A stretch of DNA of 37,296 nucleotides from an uncultured Bacteroidales bacterium (GCA_903945175.1 CAJAUM010000058.1:1-37296), one strand, 5' to 3'; positions 23,403 through 32,286 are shown, counted from the first letter of the stretch. Numbers and translations: made by a program. The notes: a model not told the origin generated them from the sequence alone.

Positions 23403-25649
23403 ATGGAAAACGATTACAACTTTGCCAGTAGCAATGATGGTCTGACATCTATTCTGGATGGTCTTGACTCCCTGGTTTATGTGGTCGACTTTAATACTTA
23501 TGAGATTTTGTTTATTAATAAAAATGGTCGTAACATTTTGGGAGATATATTGGGTAAAAAATGCTGGCAAACCATTCAGGCAGATCAGGTAGGCCCATGT
23601 TCATTCTGCACGAGCGGCAAATTGTTGTCGGATTCGGGGATCCCGACCGGAGTGTATCAATGGCAGTTTCAAAATACGGTTACAGGCAGATGGTATGACT
23701 GCCGCGACCAGGCAATTCCCTGGAAGAACAAAGGTTTGGTCAGGATGGAAATTGCAATCGATATCACCGACCGCAAACAGGCCGTAGAGCAATTGTTGCA
23801 AAGCGAGGAAAACTTCCGTTCAATATTTGAAAATAACTCCACAGCAATGGCCATCATTGAACCGGATACAACCATTTCAATGGTAAATGAAGAATATTGC
23901 AAAGTGGGTGGGTTCACCAGGGAGGAGGTTATCGGAACGAGTTGGACTCAACAAATCCCCCCCCCCGACCTTGAACGATTAAAAGAATATAACCGCCGCC
24001 GACTGATAAACCCAAAGGATGCCCCTGATAAATATGACTTTACCTTCTATAAAAAAAATGGCGAGATAAGGCATTCTCTAATGTCGATCACCATGTTGAA
24101 AAATCGGAACATAATTGCATCATTTATTGATATCACCGAACGGAAACAAGATGTGGAAAAAATCCGATATCAGTCAACTTTACTTGAAAATGTTTCCGAC
24201 GCCCTCATAGCGACTGATATTCAATTCAACATACAATTCTGGAATAAAACAGCCGAACTGCTCTACGGATGGACATCCTCCGAAGTTATAGGACAGCCAT
24301 TGGAGTCATTTATCACCAATGACTATCTTGGATGTTCGCTCGATATTATTCTCCAAAAGATTTCTCAGGATGGTTACTGGAAGGGCGAGATAACACAAAA
24401 CCATCGTGACGGGACCCGAATTCCCATTATTTCAACTGTTTCGGTGGTAAAAGATGACACAAACCAAACGGTTGGTTTTATCGCCCTCAATCGCGATATC
24501 AACGAAAGAAAGCAAGCTGAGAGACTGCTGAAAGAAAGTGAGAAAAAATACAGATCAACATTAAATGCATCACCCGATGGTATTGTACTTACTGATATTA
24601 AAGGAATCATTACCGATTTTTCAGATATCGTCGTTGAATTATTAGGAATCGATTTAAGAGATGAACTGATTGGCACGGATTTTTTCAGTTTAATTCCATC
24701 TGATGAAAAGCATAAGATGGATGAATTGATTGAAAGGACAATGAATGAAGGGATTGCCCAGCAAATTGAAATACCTGTCAAAAAGAAAAACCAATCTTTA
24801 TTTTTGGGAGAAATCAGTTCAACTTTAATACAAGGGTTGGAGGGGGCCCCCTTATCATTCATGATCATGATCCGCGATATTTCCCAGCGTAAAAAAATGG
24901 AGATAAAGCAGATCCATGCCGACCATATGGCCAACATAGGCGAAATGGCCTCAGGCCTTGCACATGAAATTAACCAGCCATTGAATATCATTTCTATGGT
25001 GATGGATAAACTGTTGTTTGAGGCTGCCAAAACTGAAACGATCGATTTCGAATTCTTTAAAATTAAATCAGAAAAGATTTTCGAAAATTTAATTCGCATC
25101 AGAAATATCATCGACAATGTCAAAGCTTTTTCAAGAAGCGATGATGATTATGTCATTACATCATTCAACATTAATTCAAGTATCGAAAATGCAGTTTCAT
25201 TGATTACGGAACAGTTCGAACACCTGGGGATCAGCCTAAATCTTCAGCTCGAAAAAAAGATTCCCAATATTTACGACAATATAGATAAATTCAAACAGGT
25301 CATCATCAATCTGCTGACCAATGCCAAAGATGCGGTAATTGAAAAGAAAAACAAACAGGATGAAAGTTTTGACATGATGGTTGGCATTAGGTCTTACCTG
25401 GAAAATCAATTTATTATCGTTGAAATTGCCGACAATGGCATCGGCATCAGTATGGATGATATCCACAATGTCATGCTTCCATTTTATACCACAAAGGAAA
25501 CAGGTAAGGGTGTCGGACTCGGATTATCGATATGTTATCAGATGTTGAAGGAAATGGGAGGAACCATTGAAATTACGAGTGACAGCTCTTCGGGGACAAA
25601 AATCAAACTGGCTATACCTGAACAAAAGAAACAGCAAAGATGGAAATAG
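23403..25649 (+). CDS. Soluble multi-PAS sensor histidine kinase
   Basis: A 748-residue kinase without membrane segments. PAS 1 (about 15-125) carries C54, C66 and C69 (GKKCW ... GPCSFC), a known PAS variant that could bind a metal or sense redox. PAS 2 (about 135-250), PAS 3 (260-370) and PAS 4 (380-495) each end in a DIT-RK linker. The dimerisation domain has the phosphoacceptor H521 in SGLAHEINQPLNII, of the NtrB-like group. The ATPase follows, with NLLTNAKDAV (N box), VEIADNGIGI (G1) and GKGVGLGLSICYQM (G2). A run of ten C (23957-23966) encodes P186-P188. It overlaps the next kinase by 10 bases. No cognate DNA-binding regulator is adjacent. Confidence 0.94.
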   Translation: MENDYNFASSNDGLTSILDGLDSLVYVVDFNTYEILFINKNGRNILGDILGKKCWQTIQADQVGPCSFCTSGKLLSDSGIPTGVYQWQFQNTVTGRWYDCRDQAIPWKNKGLVRMEIAIDITDRKQAVEQLLQSEENFRSIFENNSTAMAIIEPDTTISMVNEEYCKVGGFTREEVIGTSWTQQIPPPDLERLKEYNRRRLINPKDAPDKYDFTFYKKNGEIRHSLMSITMLKNRNIIASFIDITERKQDVEKIRYQSTLLENVSDALIATDIQFNIQFWNKTAELLYGWTSSEVIGQPLESFITNDYLGCSLDIILQKISQDGYWKGEITQNHRDGTRIPIISTVSVVKDDTNQTVGFIALNRDINERKQAERLLKESEKKYRSTLNASPDGIVLTDIKGIITDFSDIVVELLGIDLRDELIGTDFFSLIPSDEKHKMDELIERTMNEGIAQQIEIPVKKKNQSLFLGEISSTLIQGLEGAPLSFMIMIRDISQRKKMEIKQIHADHMANIGEMASGLAHEINQPLNIISMVMDKLLFEAAKTETIDFEFFKIKSEKIFENLIRIRNIIDNVKAFSRSDDDYVITSFNINSSIENAVSLITEQFEHLGISLNLQLEKKIPNIYDNIDKFKQVIINLLTNAKDAVIEKKNKQDESFDMMVGIRSYLENQFIIVEIADNGIGISMDDIHNVMLPFYTTKETGKGVGLGLSICYQMLKEMGGTIEITSDSSSGTKIKLAIPEQKKQQRWK
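23957..23966. repeat. Homopolymeric C10 tract inside a kinase gene
   Basis: Ten consecutive C in the reading frame (ATC CCC CCC CCC GAC), between PAS 2 core elements. Addition or loss of one base would shift the frame near residue 188 and remove the kinase core. Confidence 0.95.
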
Positions 25650-28093
25650 ATGACCGTAAAAAAGTCCTGCGCCAAAAGGCTGAAGCGTTGCTGAAAAAGA
25701 ATTCAGAATCCGAAATTCTGGAACTTATTGAGGAGTTGGCCATTCAGAACGAAGAGGAGACGAATCGGGCAAATGAGCTGATCAATGCCAACAAAGTGCT
25801 TGCTTTTCAACAGGAGAATCTCAGAAAGATCGCCAGCCTGGTGCCCGGAGTTGTTTATCAGTATCTTTTGCGCCCCGATGGCACCTCTTGTTTCCCTTAT
25901 GCCAGCGAGGCTATCAAAGAGATATACCGGGTAAGTCCCGATGAAGTTCGTGAAGATGCATCGTCTGTATTCGCAAACCTTCACCCTGATGACTTTGCCG
26001 GCGTTGTCGCTTCCATACAGGCATCGGGACAAACGCTCACCATGTGGCAACATGAGTACCGGGTGAAGTTTTCCGATGGCACAATCCGCTCACTATACGG
26101 CCATGCTGTCCCGCAACGGGAGGAGGATGGATCAGTCCTCTGGCATGGCTTTATCACCGACATCACCGAACGCAAACTGGCAGAAAACGAACTGTATCAG
26201 GTATCTGCCCGTTTGGCTTTGGCCACCCGTGCCGGCGGTATTGGGACATGGGACTACGATAGTGAGCACAACATCCTTGTGTGGGATGATCTTATGTATG
26301 AGCTCTATGGCATTGAAAAAAACGATTTCGCCGTGATGCATGATTCATGGAAAACAAGCATTCATCCTGATGATCTGGAACGGAGCATCGCTGAAAGTAA
26401 AAAAGCTCTATTGGGCGAAAAAGAGTATGATACCGAGTTCAGAGTAACCTGGCCCGATGGTTCTGTTCACAATATCCGGGCGCTTGCGATCATTCAACGC
26501 AACAGCTCCGGCCAAGCCTTGCGAATGATCGGCACAAACTGGGACATCACTGAACTCAGGAAAGCAGAGAAAGAAAAACTGGATGATTCAGAAAACAGGT
26601 ATCGTTCCATTTTTCAGGGAAGTCCCGATGGAATTCTGATATTTGACAAATTAACCAAGACCATCCTTTTTGCCAATCCGAAGCAATGCGAGGTTCTAGG
26701 ATATACCGAAGATGAACTGAAAACGATGACCATTGCCGGAATTCATCCGTCAGATACTTTTCAAGATACCCTTGCTGAATTTGAAAGCCTAGCGCGCGGG
26801 GAGAAAACCATGGCCTCAGATATTCAATGCCTCAGAAAGAACGGGGAGATTTTTTACGCGGATATCGCATCAAGTTTCATGACCATAAACGGCAGAACAT
26901 GCATTGTGGGTTTCTTCAGGGACATCACCCAGCGCAGGCAGGTTGAGGTGTCGCTTAAAGATGCCCTGGTAAAAGCCGAAGCAAGCAATCGCCTTAAAAC
27001 GGCCTTCATTAATAACATTTCACATGAGGTTCGTACACCGCTCAATGGGATCATGGGATTTGGAAGCCTGCTCACCGATCCGAAACTTACTTCTGAAGAT
27101 CGGCATCGGTGCAACCAATTGCTGAAAGCCTCAGGCAACCGCCTGATAAATACCATTACCGACTATATGGATATCTCGCTGATTGCATCCGAAAATATAG
27201 AAGTCAGCCTCAAACCGGTCAATGTGAGTGACCTTCTGAAAGAATTACAAGCCAAATTTCAGGACTCCTGTAATGTCAAAAAGTTAGCGTTTAATCTTAC
27301 AATCCCCTTGGGACAGGAACACTTCACGTTAATCACCGATATTGATTTGCTGCGAAAAATCATCTCCAGTTTATTGGACAATGCCATCAAATTTACCAGC
27401 CTCGGATCCATTACCTTTGGGTATTCGGTAACATCGAATACCGTTGGTTTTTACATCCATGATACCGGTATCGGGATTGCCCCTGAGTTTCACCAGCGGA
27501 TATTTGAACCCTTCATGCAGGAAATTATTTCCGATACCCGCGGTTATGAGGGAAGCGGGCTTGGCTTATCGATCATCAAAGGTTTCCTGAAGCTGCTGGA
27601 AAGTGACATCCGTCTTGAATCGGTCAAAGGACAAGGCGCTTCATTTTTCTTCTCCTTGCCAATGAAACAGGAAACCACCAAAGAACATGAAGCCATCGCT
27701 CCCCCGGTCCGGCATGCTCAGATTATTAGCCCGGTGGTTCTGATTGCCGAAGATGATCTCTCAAGTGATTTGTACATTGAGATCATCCTGAAAACTATAT
27801 CCGCAGTTGTTTTAAAGGCCGCAAACGGGAAAGAGGCCGTGGAGATGTGCCACCTGCATCCGGAGATCTCTCTGGTGCTGATGGATCTGAAGATGCCGGT
27901 GATGGATGGTTTGGAAGCCACCCGGCAGATCAAATCATTCAAAAAGGAACTGCCAGTCATCGCCGTTACCGCATATGCTTTCAGCAAGGATAAAAAGAAA
28001 GCCCTCGAGGCCGGATGCGACGACTTCCTTTCAAAGCCTGTAAGCAAAGCAGAATTGCAGGATAAACTTCGAAAGTATGGGCTTATGGAATAA
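25640..28093 (+). CDS. Hybrid PAS histidine kinase with C-terminal receiver
   Basis: An 817-residue soluble hybrid kinase. A short N-terminal coil (1-60) precedes PAS 1 (62-182), PAS 2 (about 190-310, GGIGTWDYDSEHNILVWDD) and PAS 3 (320-435). The dimerisation domain follows, with H462 in INNISHEVRTPLNGIMGFG, then the ATPase (NAIKFTSLG, DTGIGI, GSGLGLSIIKGFLKL). The receiver at about 695-815 has the acidic pair in IAEDD, the phosphorylated aspartate in VLMDLKMPVMDG, AVTAY and LSKPVS. Intramolecular phosphotransfer is expected, with a separate Hpt or output partner elsewhere. Its PAS 1 is closely related to a PAS in the next gene. It starts within the end of the previous kinase and is 31 bases from the next. 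Confidence 0.95.
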   Translation: MEIDDRKKVLRQKAEALLKKNSESEILELIEELAIQNEEETNRANELINANKVLAFQQENLRKIASLVPGVVYQYLLRPDGTSCFPYASEAIKEIYRVSPDEVREDASSVFANLHPDDFAGVVASIQASGQTLTMWQHEYRVKFSDGTIRSLYGHAVPQREEDGSVLWHGFITDITERKLAENELYQVSARLALATRAGGIGTWDYDSEHNILVWDDLMYELYGIEKNDFAVMHDSWKTSIHPDDLERSIAESKKALLGEKEYDTEFRVTWPDGSVHNIRALAIIQRNSSGQALRMIGTNWDITELRKAEKEKLDDSENRYRSIFQGSPDGILIFDKLTKTILFANPKQCEVLGYTEDELKTMTIAGIHPSDTFQDTLAEFESLARGEKTMASDIQCLRKNGEIFYADIASSFMTINGRTCIVGFFRDITQRRQVEVSLKDALVKAEASNRLKTAFINNISHEVRTPLNGIMGFGSLLTDPKLTSEDRHRCNQLLKASGNRLINTITDYMDISLIASENIEVSLKPVNVSDLLKELQAKFQDSCNVKKLAFNLTIPLGQEHFTLITDIDLLRKIISSLLDNAIKFTSLGSITFGYSVTSNTVGFYIHDTGIGIAPEFHQRIFEPFMQEIISDTRGYEGSGLGLSIIKGFLKLLESDIRLESVKGQGASFFFSLPMKQETTKEHEAIAPPVRHAQIISPVVLIAEDDLSSDLYIEIILKTISAVVLKAANGKEAVEMCHLHPEISLVLMDLKMPVMDGLEATRQIKSFKKELPVIAVTAYAFSKDKKKALEAGCDDFLSKPVSKAELQDKLRKYGLME

Positions 28094-28124
28094 TCATCAA
28101 AAACAGAAAAAATAAGGAACAAAG

Positions 28125-30704
28125 ATGGGACATCAAAATTTATTTCAGAATACAACTTCAAAAAATGCATGGAAGGGTTTTGCTATTCTGATCGCCGGAC
28201 TTTTTCTTACAACCATAGCTGCAATCTATACAGAACGACAGGTTGAAATCCATTCAAAACGTGAATTTACACTGGCTTGTAATGAAATAACAGCCAAAAT
28301 AACCACCAGGCTATACTCACATGCCCAGCTTTTACGCAGTGGGTCTTCATTTTTTGCAGCTTCCGATGCAGTATCACGACAAAACTGGAAAAGCTTTATT
28401 GCCCATTTGAGATTGAATAAGAATTTACCTGGGATCCAGGGAGTCGGATTTTCAGTCATAATACAAAAAAATCAGTTAAAACATCATATTCAGACAATCA
28501 GGAAGGAGGGATTCCCTGATTACAATGTCAAACCGGCCGGTAATAGAGAACTTTACACTTCCATCATTTATCTGGAACCTTTTACCGATCGGAACCTGAG
28601 GGCATTTGGTTACGATATGTATTCGGAACCGGTGAGAAGAAAAGCTTTGGAACAGGCCAGGGACCTTGATCTGGCTACGCTTTCTGAAAAAGTAACGCTG
28701 GTTCAGGAGACCGATAAGGATTTGCAGACCGGCGCGTTGATGTTCGTTCCGGTTTATCGCAAAGGGTTTCCGCAAAATACCGTTGAGCAGCGCCGCGCTG
28801 CGATTATGGGTTGGGTGTATAGTCCCTACCGTATGTACGATTTAATGCTTGGTATACTGGGCCGATGGGATTCAACCGAAAATAGCAGAATTCATCTGCA
28901 GGTTTATGATAATGACAGTATTTCAAGCAATGCATTATTGTTCGACAGCCAGCGAAACAGCACAGCTAACCACAATGACTTACCTGCCCGGACAATTGTT
29001 ATCCCGGTCAAATTTAATGAGACCACATGGACCCTGTTTTTCAGCCAGTCAATAGAACCATTTTCCTATTTAAAAAACAGCTTAATCGTAATCATCAGCG
29101 GCTGTGTAATTAGTTTTCTCTTGTTTGGGTTGTTCTTATCATTGTCAAACACAAAAACCAGGGCAAAGAAAATGGCGTTCCAGTTAACGATGGAGCTGAG
29201 AGAAAGTGAGAAAAGGTTTTCGTTGTTCATGGACTATTTACCTGCCATCGTTTTTTTTAAGGACAAGGAAGGCAGAACTCAGTTTGTGAACAAGTATATG
29301 GATAACGCCATGGGCGCTTCGGCATGGCTGGGAAAAACCATGTATGAAGTTTTTCCCAACGAATTCGGAAAAAAGTTGATGGCTGATGATTTGATGGTGA
29401 TGAAACTGGGCTATCAGGGAATGGAAGAAAGCATCGTTCATCCCGACGGGAAATTGCACTATTATGAAACGCGAAAATTTGTAATCCCCCGGGATGGTCA
29501 GCCGCCTTCCCTTGGAGGTATTTCCTTAGACATCACCGATCGCAAGCAGGCGGAGTCCATTCAGCAGGAGATTCTTGATCGTTTGGTGAAAATTGCCAGT
29601 ATTGTTCCCGGAGTCGTTTATCAATACCGATTGAGGCCCGATGGCACCTCCTGTTTCCCTTATGCCAGTGAAGCTTTGAATGAGATATACAGGGTAAGTC
29701 CTGATCAGGTACGGGAGGATGCTTCAGCGGCTTTTGCAAATCTTCATCCCGACGACTATGCCGAAGTGGCGGCCACCATTCAGGCATCGGCCGAAGAGCT
29801 GTCGGTATGGCAACATGAATTTCGGGTGAAATTCAGCGATGGTACAATCCGCTCACTTTATGGAAAGTCAGTGCCTCAGCGGGAAGAGGACGGTTCAATA
29901 CTTTGGTATGGTTTTATCACCGACATCACCGATATCAACAGCCGCAAACTGGCGGAAGCAGAAATCAAACGTAAAAACGAAGAATTGGTATTGCTCAATG
30001 CTGAGAAAGATAAGTTCTTTTCAATAATTTCGCATGACTTGCGCAGCCCTTTCAATGCGTTCCTTGGCTTGACTCAAGTGATGGTAGAAAACCTGCCTTC
30101 AATGAAACTCGACGAGATTCAAAAGATTGCCCTGGCCATGCGAAACTCGGCCACCAACCTGTTTCGGTTTCTGGAAAACCTGCTCGATTGGTCGCGTATG
30201 GAGCAAGGTTTAATCCCTTTCAACCCTGAAACAGAACGCTTGCTGACTATTGTAAATGAAAGCCTGAAAATAACGCTGGAACCCGCAAAAACGAAGGGAA
30301 TAGAAATTCACCTCGAAATACCTGAGGACCTGGAGATTTTTGCCGATGCCAACCTGCTTCAGGCAGTGATCCGAAATCTCGTTTCCAATGCTGTGAAATT
30401 TACACCCAAAGGTGGGAAGGTAACTGTTTCTGCAAAAGTTTCCGTTAATAACAGCGTTGAAATATCAGTCAGGGACACAGGCATCGGCATGAGCCGTGAA
30501 CTGGTTGAAGATTTATTCAGGCTCGATACCCAAACAAGCCGCCTGGGCACCGAAGATGAACCCAGTACCGGGTTGGGATTACTCCTTTGCAAGGAATTCG
30601 TTGAAAAGCACGGCGGGAAGATTTGGGTAGAGAGCGAAGAGGGTAAGGGAAGTACCTTCTGTTTTACCTTACCAACCCGTCTGCAAATACCCTCCTCACG
30701 TTAA
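28125..30704 (+). CDS. CHASE-domain membrane sensor histidine kinase with two PAS domains
   Basis: An 859-residue membrane kinase. Transmembrane helix 1 (about 18-36) and helix 2 (about 315-338, SLIVIISGCVISFLLFGLFLS) bracket a periplasmic CHASE domain containing SHAQLLRSGSSFFAASDAVSRQNW, GIQGVGFSVII and GYDMYSEPVRRKALEQARD, the standard CHASE signatures. Then come PAS 1 (about 364-480), PAS 2 (488-611, nearly a copy of the PAS in the upstream gene), the dimerisation domain (FSIISHDLRSPFNAFLGL, H near 637) and an ATPase (NAVKFTPKGG, DTGIGM, GLGLLLCKEFVEKHGG). It is the last gene of the island; a hairpin lies 68 bases beyond its stop. The ligand is unknown; CHASE domains sense small molecules outside the cell. 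Confidence 0.95.
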   Translation: MGHQNLFQNTTSKNAWKGFAILIAGLFLTTIAAIYTERQVEIHSKREFTLACNEITAKITTRLYSHAQLLRSGSSFFAASDAVSRQNWKSFIAHLRLNKNLPGIQGVGFSVIIQKNQLKHHIQTIRKEGFPDYNVKPAGNRELYTSIIYLEPFTDRNLRAFGYDMYSEPVRRKALEQARDLDLATLSEKVTLVQETDKDLQTGALMFVPVYRKGFPQNTVEQRRAAIMGWVYSPYRMYDLMLGILGRWDSTENSRIHLQVYDNDSISSNALLFDSQRNSTANHNDLPARTIVIPVKFNETTWTLFFSQSIEPFSYLKNSLIVIISGCVISFLLFGLFLSLSNTKTRAKKMAFQLTMELRESEKRFSLFMDYLPAIVFFKDKEGRTQFVNKYMDNAMGASAWLGKTMYEVFPNEFGKKLMADDLMVMKLGYQGMEESIVHPDGKLHYYETRKFVIPRDGQPPSLGGISLDITDRKQAESIQQEILDRLVKIASIVPGVVYQYRLRPDGTSCFPYASEALNEIYRVSPDQVREDASAAFANLHPDDYAEVAATIQASAEELSVWQHEFRVKFSDGTIRSLYGKSVPQREEDGSILWYGFITDITDINSRKLAEAEIKRKNEELVLLNAEKDKFFSIISHDLRSPFNAFLGLTQVMVENLPSMKLDEIQKIALAMRNSATNLFRFLENLLDWSRMEQGLIPFNPETERLLTIVNESLKITLEPAKTKGIEIHLEIPEDLEIFADANLLQAVIRNLVSNAVKFTPKGGKVTVSAKVSVNNSVEISVRDTGIGMSRELVEDLFRLDTQTSRLGTEDEPSTGLGLLLCKEFVEKHGGKIWVESEEGKGSTFCFTLPTRLQIPSSR

Positions 30705-30771
30705 ATTCGGCGCGCTGTTTATACAAAATCTACACCTTTTTCTACTCCGATTGATGGTGTAAAAAACAAAA

Positions 30772-30800
30772 AACCCCTCCTGAAAGGGGTTGATTTTGTT
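30772..30800 (+). terminator. Hairpin terminator at the end of the kinase island
   Basis: AACCCCT (30772-30778) pairs with AGGGGTT (30785-30791) around a 6-base loop, followed by GATTTTGTT. The T tract is interrupted, so efficiency may be moderate. It separates host kinase genes from the integrated element. Confidence 0.75.
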
Positions 30801-30817
30801 CAATTTTTGTAAAAAAA

Positions 30818-30859
30818 CAGATAATTTGGACTATCTGCGGAGAGACAGGGATTGTAACC
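30818..30859 (-). other. Probable attachment site: tRNA-Ser-like 3' fragment with adjacent dyad
   Basis: On the minus strand, 30859-30836 reads GGTTACAATCCC followed by TGTCTCTCCGCA. This resembles the T-arm and acceptor 3' strand of a tRNA-Ser (usual form GGTTCGAATCC...TCTCTCCGC), with two changes in the T-loop. No tRNA 5' half lies next to it at higher coordinates, so it is not a working tRNA. A tyrosine integrase gene begins 150 bases away, as expected for an integration remnant. CAGATA and TATCTG flank the acceptor end as a 6-bp dyad. Confidence 0.6.
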
Positions 30860-30978
30860 TTTTATAAAACCCGACATCCCCCAACATTCACCCGGATACT
30901 AACAATTTGATTTACAATACTTAATATTTTTCAATAGATAAAAGAATATTTTCCAACAAACGTCAAAATATGAAAAAG

Positions 30979-31008
30979 TGGGTGTAACTTCGTAGGCAAA
31001 TACACCCA
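30979..31008. promoter_or_regulatory. Inverted repeat upstream of the integrase start
   Basis: TGGGTGTA (30979-30986) and TACACCCA (31001-31008) form a perfect 8-bp inverted repeat with a 14-base spacer, ending 3 bases before the integrase ATG. The spacer holds TAACTTCG, near the -7 consensus. It could be an operator, or an integrase arm site. Confidence 0.5.
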
Positions 31009-31011
31009 GTT

Positions 31012-32271
31012 ATGGCCATACCTAAATTTTATCTTGAAGGAAGAAGTGACCGTGAAACAAATATACCAATTATCTTACGGTATTCATTCCACGGCATGAG
31101 ATTAGAATATTATACCGGTGTCCGGGTCGATGAGAAACAGTACATCCCTAAATATTGGAAAACGCAAAAGAATCCGATAAAATCCACAGCCCCTAAAGCC
31201 GAGAACCTCAACGAACAGTTGAACATTATCTCCAGCCATGTACACGGTGCAGAAAACGCTGCAAAGGCTGCCGGCATACCATTGTCTGTAGAATATTTCC
31301 GGGAATACCTCAATCAAAAACTGAAGGAGAAGCCAAAGGATGATCATAAGATTACCCTTCTGCAGTACTTTGATCAGTTTATTGCAGAAATGAAAAACGG
31401 CATCAACCAGAAAACCGGTCATAAGTTAAGCCCTGCCAATAGCGAAAAGTATTCAGCAGTAAAAAATATGTTGATAGCCTTTGGCAAATTCAGGGGTGCT
31501 TCAGTAGATTTTCAGGACGTAGATAAAAATTTATACGACGAACTGATAAACTACATGATAACTGAGAAGAAATACGCTTTAAACACTTATGGCCGTCATA
31601 TCAAGTTCATCAAGACAGTTTTACATAAAGCTACCCGGGACGGATTAAACACCAACATCAAATACCAAAATGCATTTGTTGGTGTAACTGAACCATCAGA
31701 TAACGCCTACTTGACTGAAACAGAACTCGAAAGTATTTATAAATACGATTTTTCTGCAAAACCCAAACTGGATCGGGTAAGAGATGTATTTCTGATTGGG
31801 TGTTGGACTGGATTACGATTTTCAGATTACACGAACATTAGAAAAGAACATGTCAACGGAGACCGGATAAAGCTGGTAACACAAAAAACAAAGCAGCAAG
31901 TAATAATTCCCTTGCATCCAACAGTAAAATCCATATTGGAAAAATACGATTACCAGTTACCTCCTGCCATCAGCAATCAGAAATTTAATGATTACCTTCA
32001 GGACGTTTGCGAAGCAGCAGAGATCAATGAAACCTATGCTAAGAATATCACCAGAGCCGGCATAAGAGAAGTTATATCTGGCGAAAAATATAAGTTTATT
32101 ACATCTCACACTGCCAGAAGAACGTTTGCCACAAACGCATACAGGCGAAAAATCTCACCGTTTTTGATCATGAGTATCACCGGCCATAAAACGGAAGCTG
32201 AATTTTTGAAGTATTTAAAAATAACCGGCGAAGAAAGAGCGCAAATGTTTGAAGAAATGGCCAAATGGTGA
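31012..32271 (+). CDS. Tyrosine-type site-specific integrase
   Basis: A 419-residue recombinase of the Bacteroidota phage/conjugative-element type. There is an N-terminal arm-binding domain (residues 1-95, FYLEGRSDRETNIPIILRYSFHG), a SAM-like core-binding domain (about 110-215), then the catalytic domain with R in GCWTGLRFSDYTNI, K in QKTKQQVIIPLH, HTARRTFATNAYRR (HxxR), TGHKTEAEFLKYL (H and the nucleophile Y in KYLKIT). All catalytic residues are present, so it should be active. It would cut and rejoin DNA at the att core 150 bases upstream. It is followed after 67 bases by an unknown cargo gene with its own -7 box. Confidence 0.95.
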   Translation: MAIPKFYLEGRSDRETNIPIILRYSFHGMRLEYYTGVRVDEKQYIPKYWKTQKNPIKSTAPKAENLNEQLNIISSHVHGAENAAKAAGIPLSVEYFREYLNQKLKEKPKDDHKITLLQYFDQFIAEMKNGINQKTGHKLSPANSEKYSAVKNMLIAFGKFRGASVDFQDVDKNLYDELINYMITEKKYALNTYGRHIKFIKTVLHKATRDGLNTNIKYQNAFVGVTEPSDNAYLTETELESIYKYDFSAKPKLDRVRDVFLIGCWTGLRFSDYTNIRKEHVNGDRIKLVTQKTKQQVIIPLHPTVKSILEKYDYQLPPAISNQKFNDYLQDVCEAAEINETYAKNITRAGIREVISGEKYKFITSHTARRTFATNAYRRKISPFLIMSITGHKTEAEFLKYLKITGEERAQMFEEMAKW

Positions 32272-32278
32272 TTGTTAA

Positions 32279-32286
32279 TAAGTTTG
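32279..32286 (+). promoter_or_regulatory. Bacteroidota -7 box for the cargo gene
   Basis: TAAGTTTG fits TAnnTTTG, 53 bases before ATG 32339. A perfect palindrome CACGCGTG lies downstream at 32316-32323 in the leader and could be a regulator site. Confidence 0.45.

Larger units (their letters stand above)
30705..31011. other. Non-coding junction between host island and integrated element
   Basis: No gene lies in these 307 bases. In order they hold an inverted pair TACACC/GGTGTA (30731-30736, 30756-30761), the kinase terminator, a dyad CAGATA/TATCTG (30818-30823, 30832-30837), a tRNA-Ser-like 3' fragment (30836-30859), an AT-rich stretch and a second GGTGTA/TACACC pair before the integrase ATG. 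The layout resembles an attachment region. Confidence 0.65.

Noticed and set aside
24374-25123. 249-codon antisense frame in the first kinase
   Set aside because: It mirrors the conserved PAS and dimerisation domain and shows typical antisense composition (many S, I, F).
30836-30912. A complete tRNA gene at the element junction
   Set aside because: Only the 3' T-arm and acceptor strand are seen; the adjoining sequence has no D-arm or anticodon arm and the T-loop is altered.
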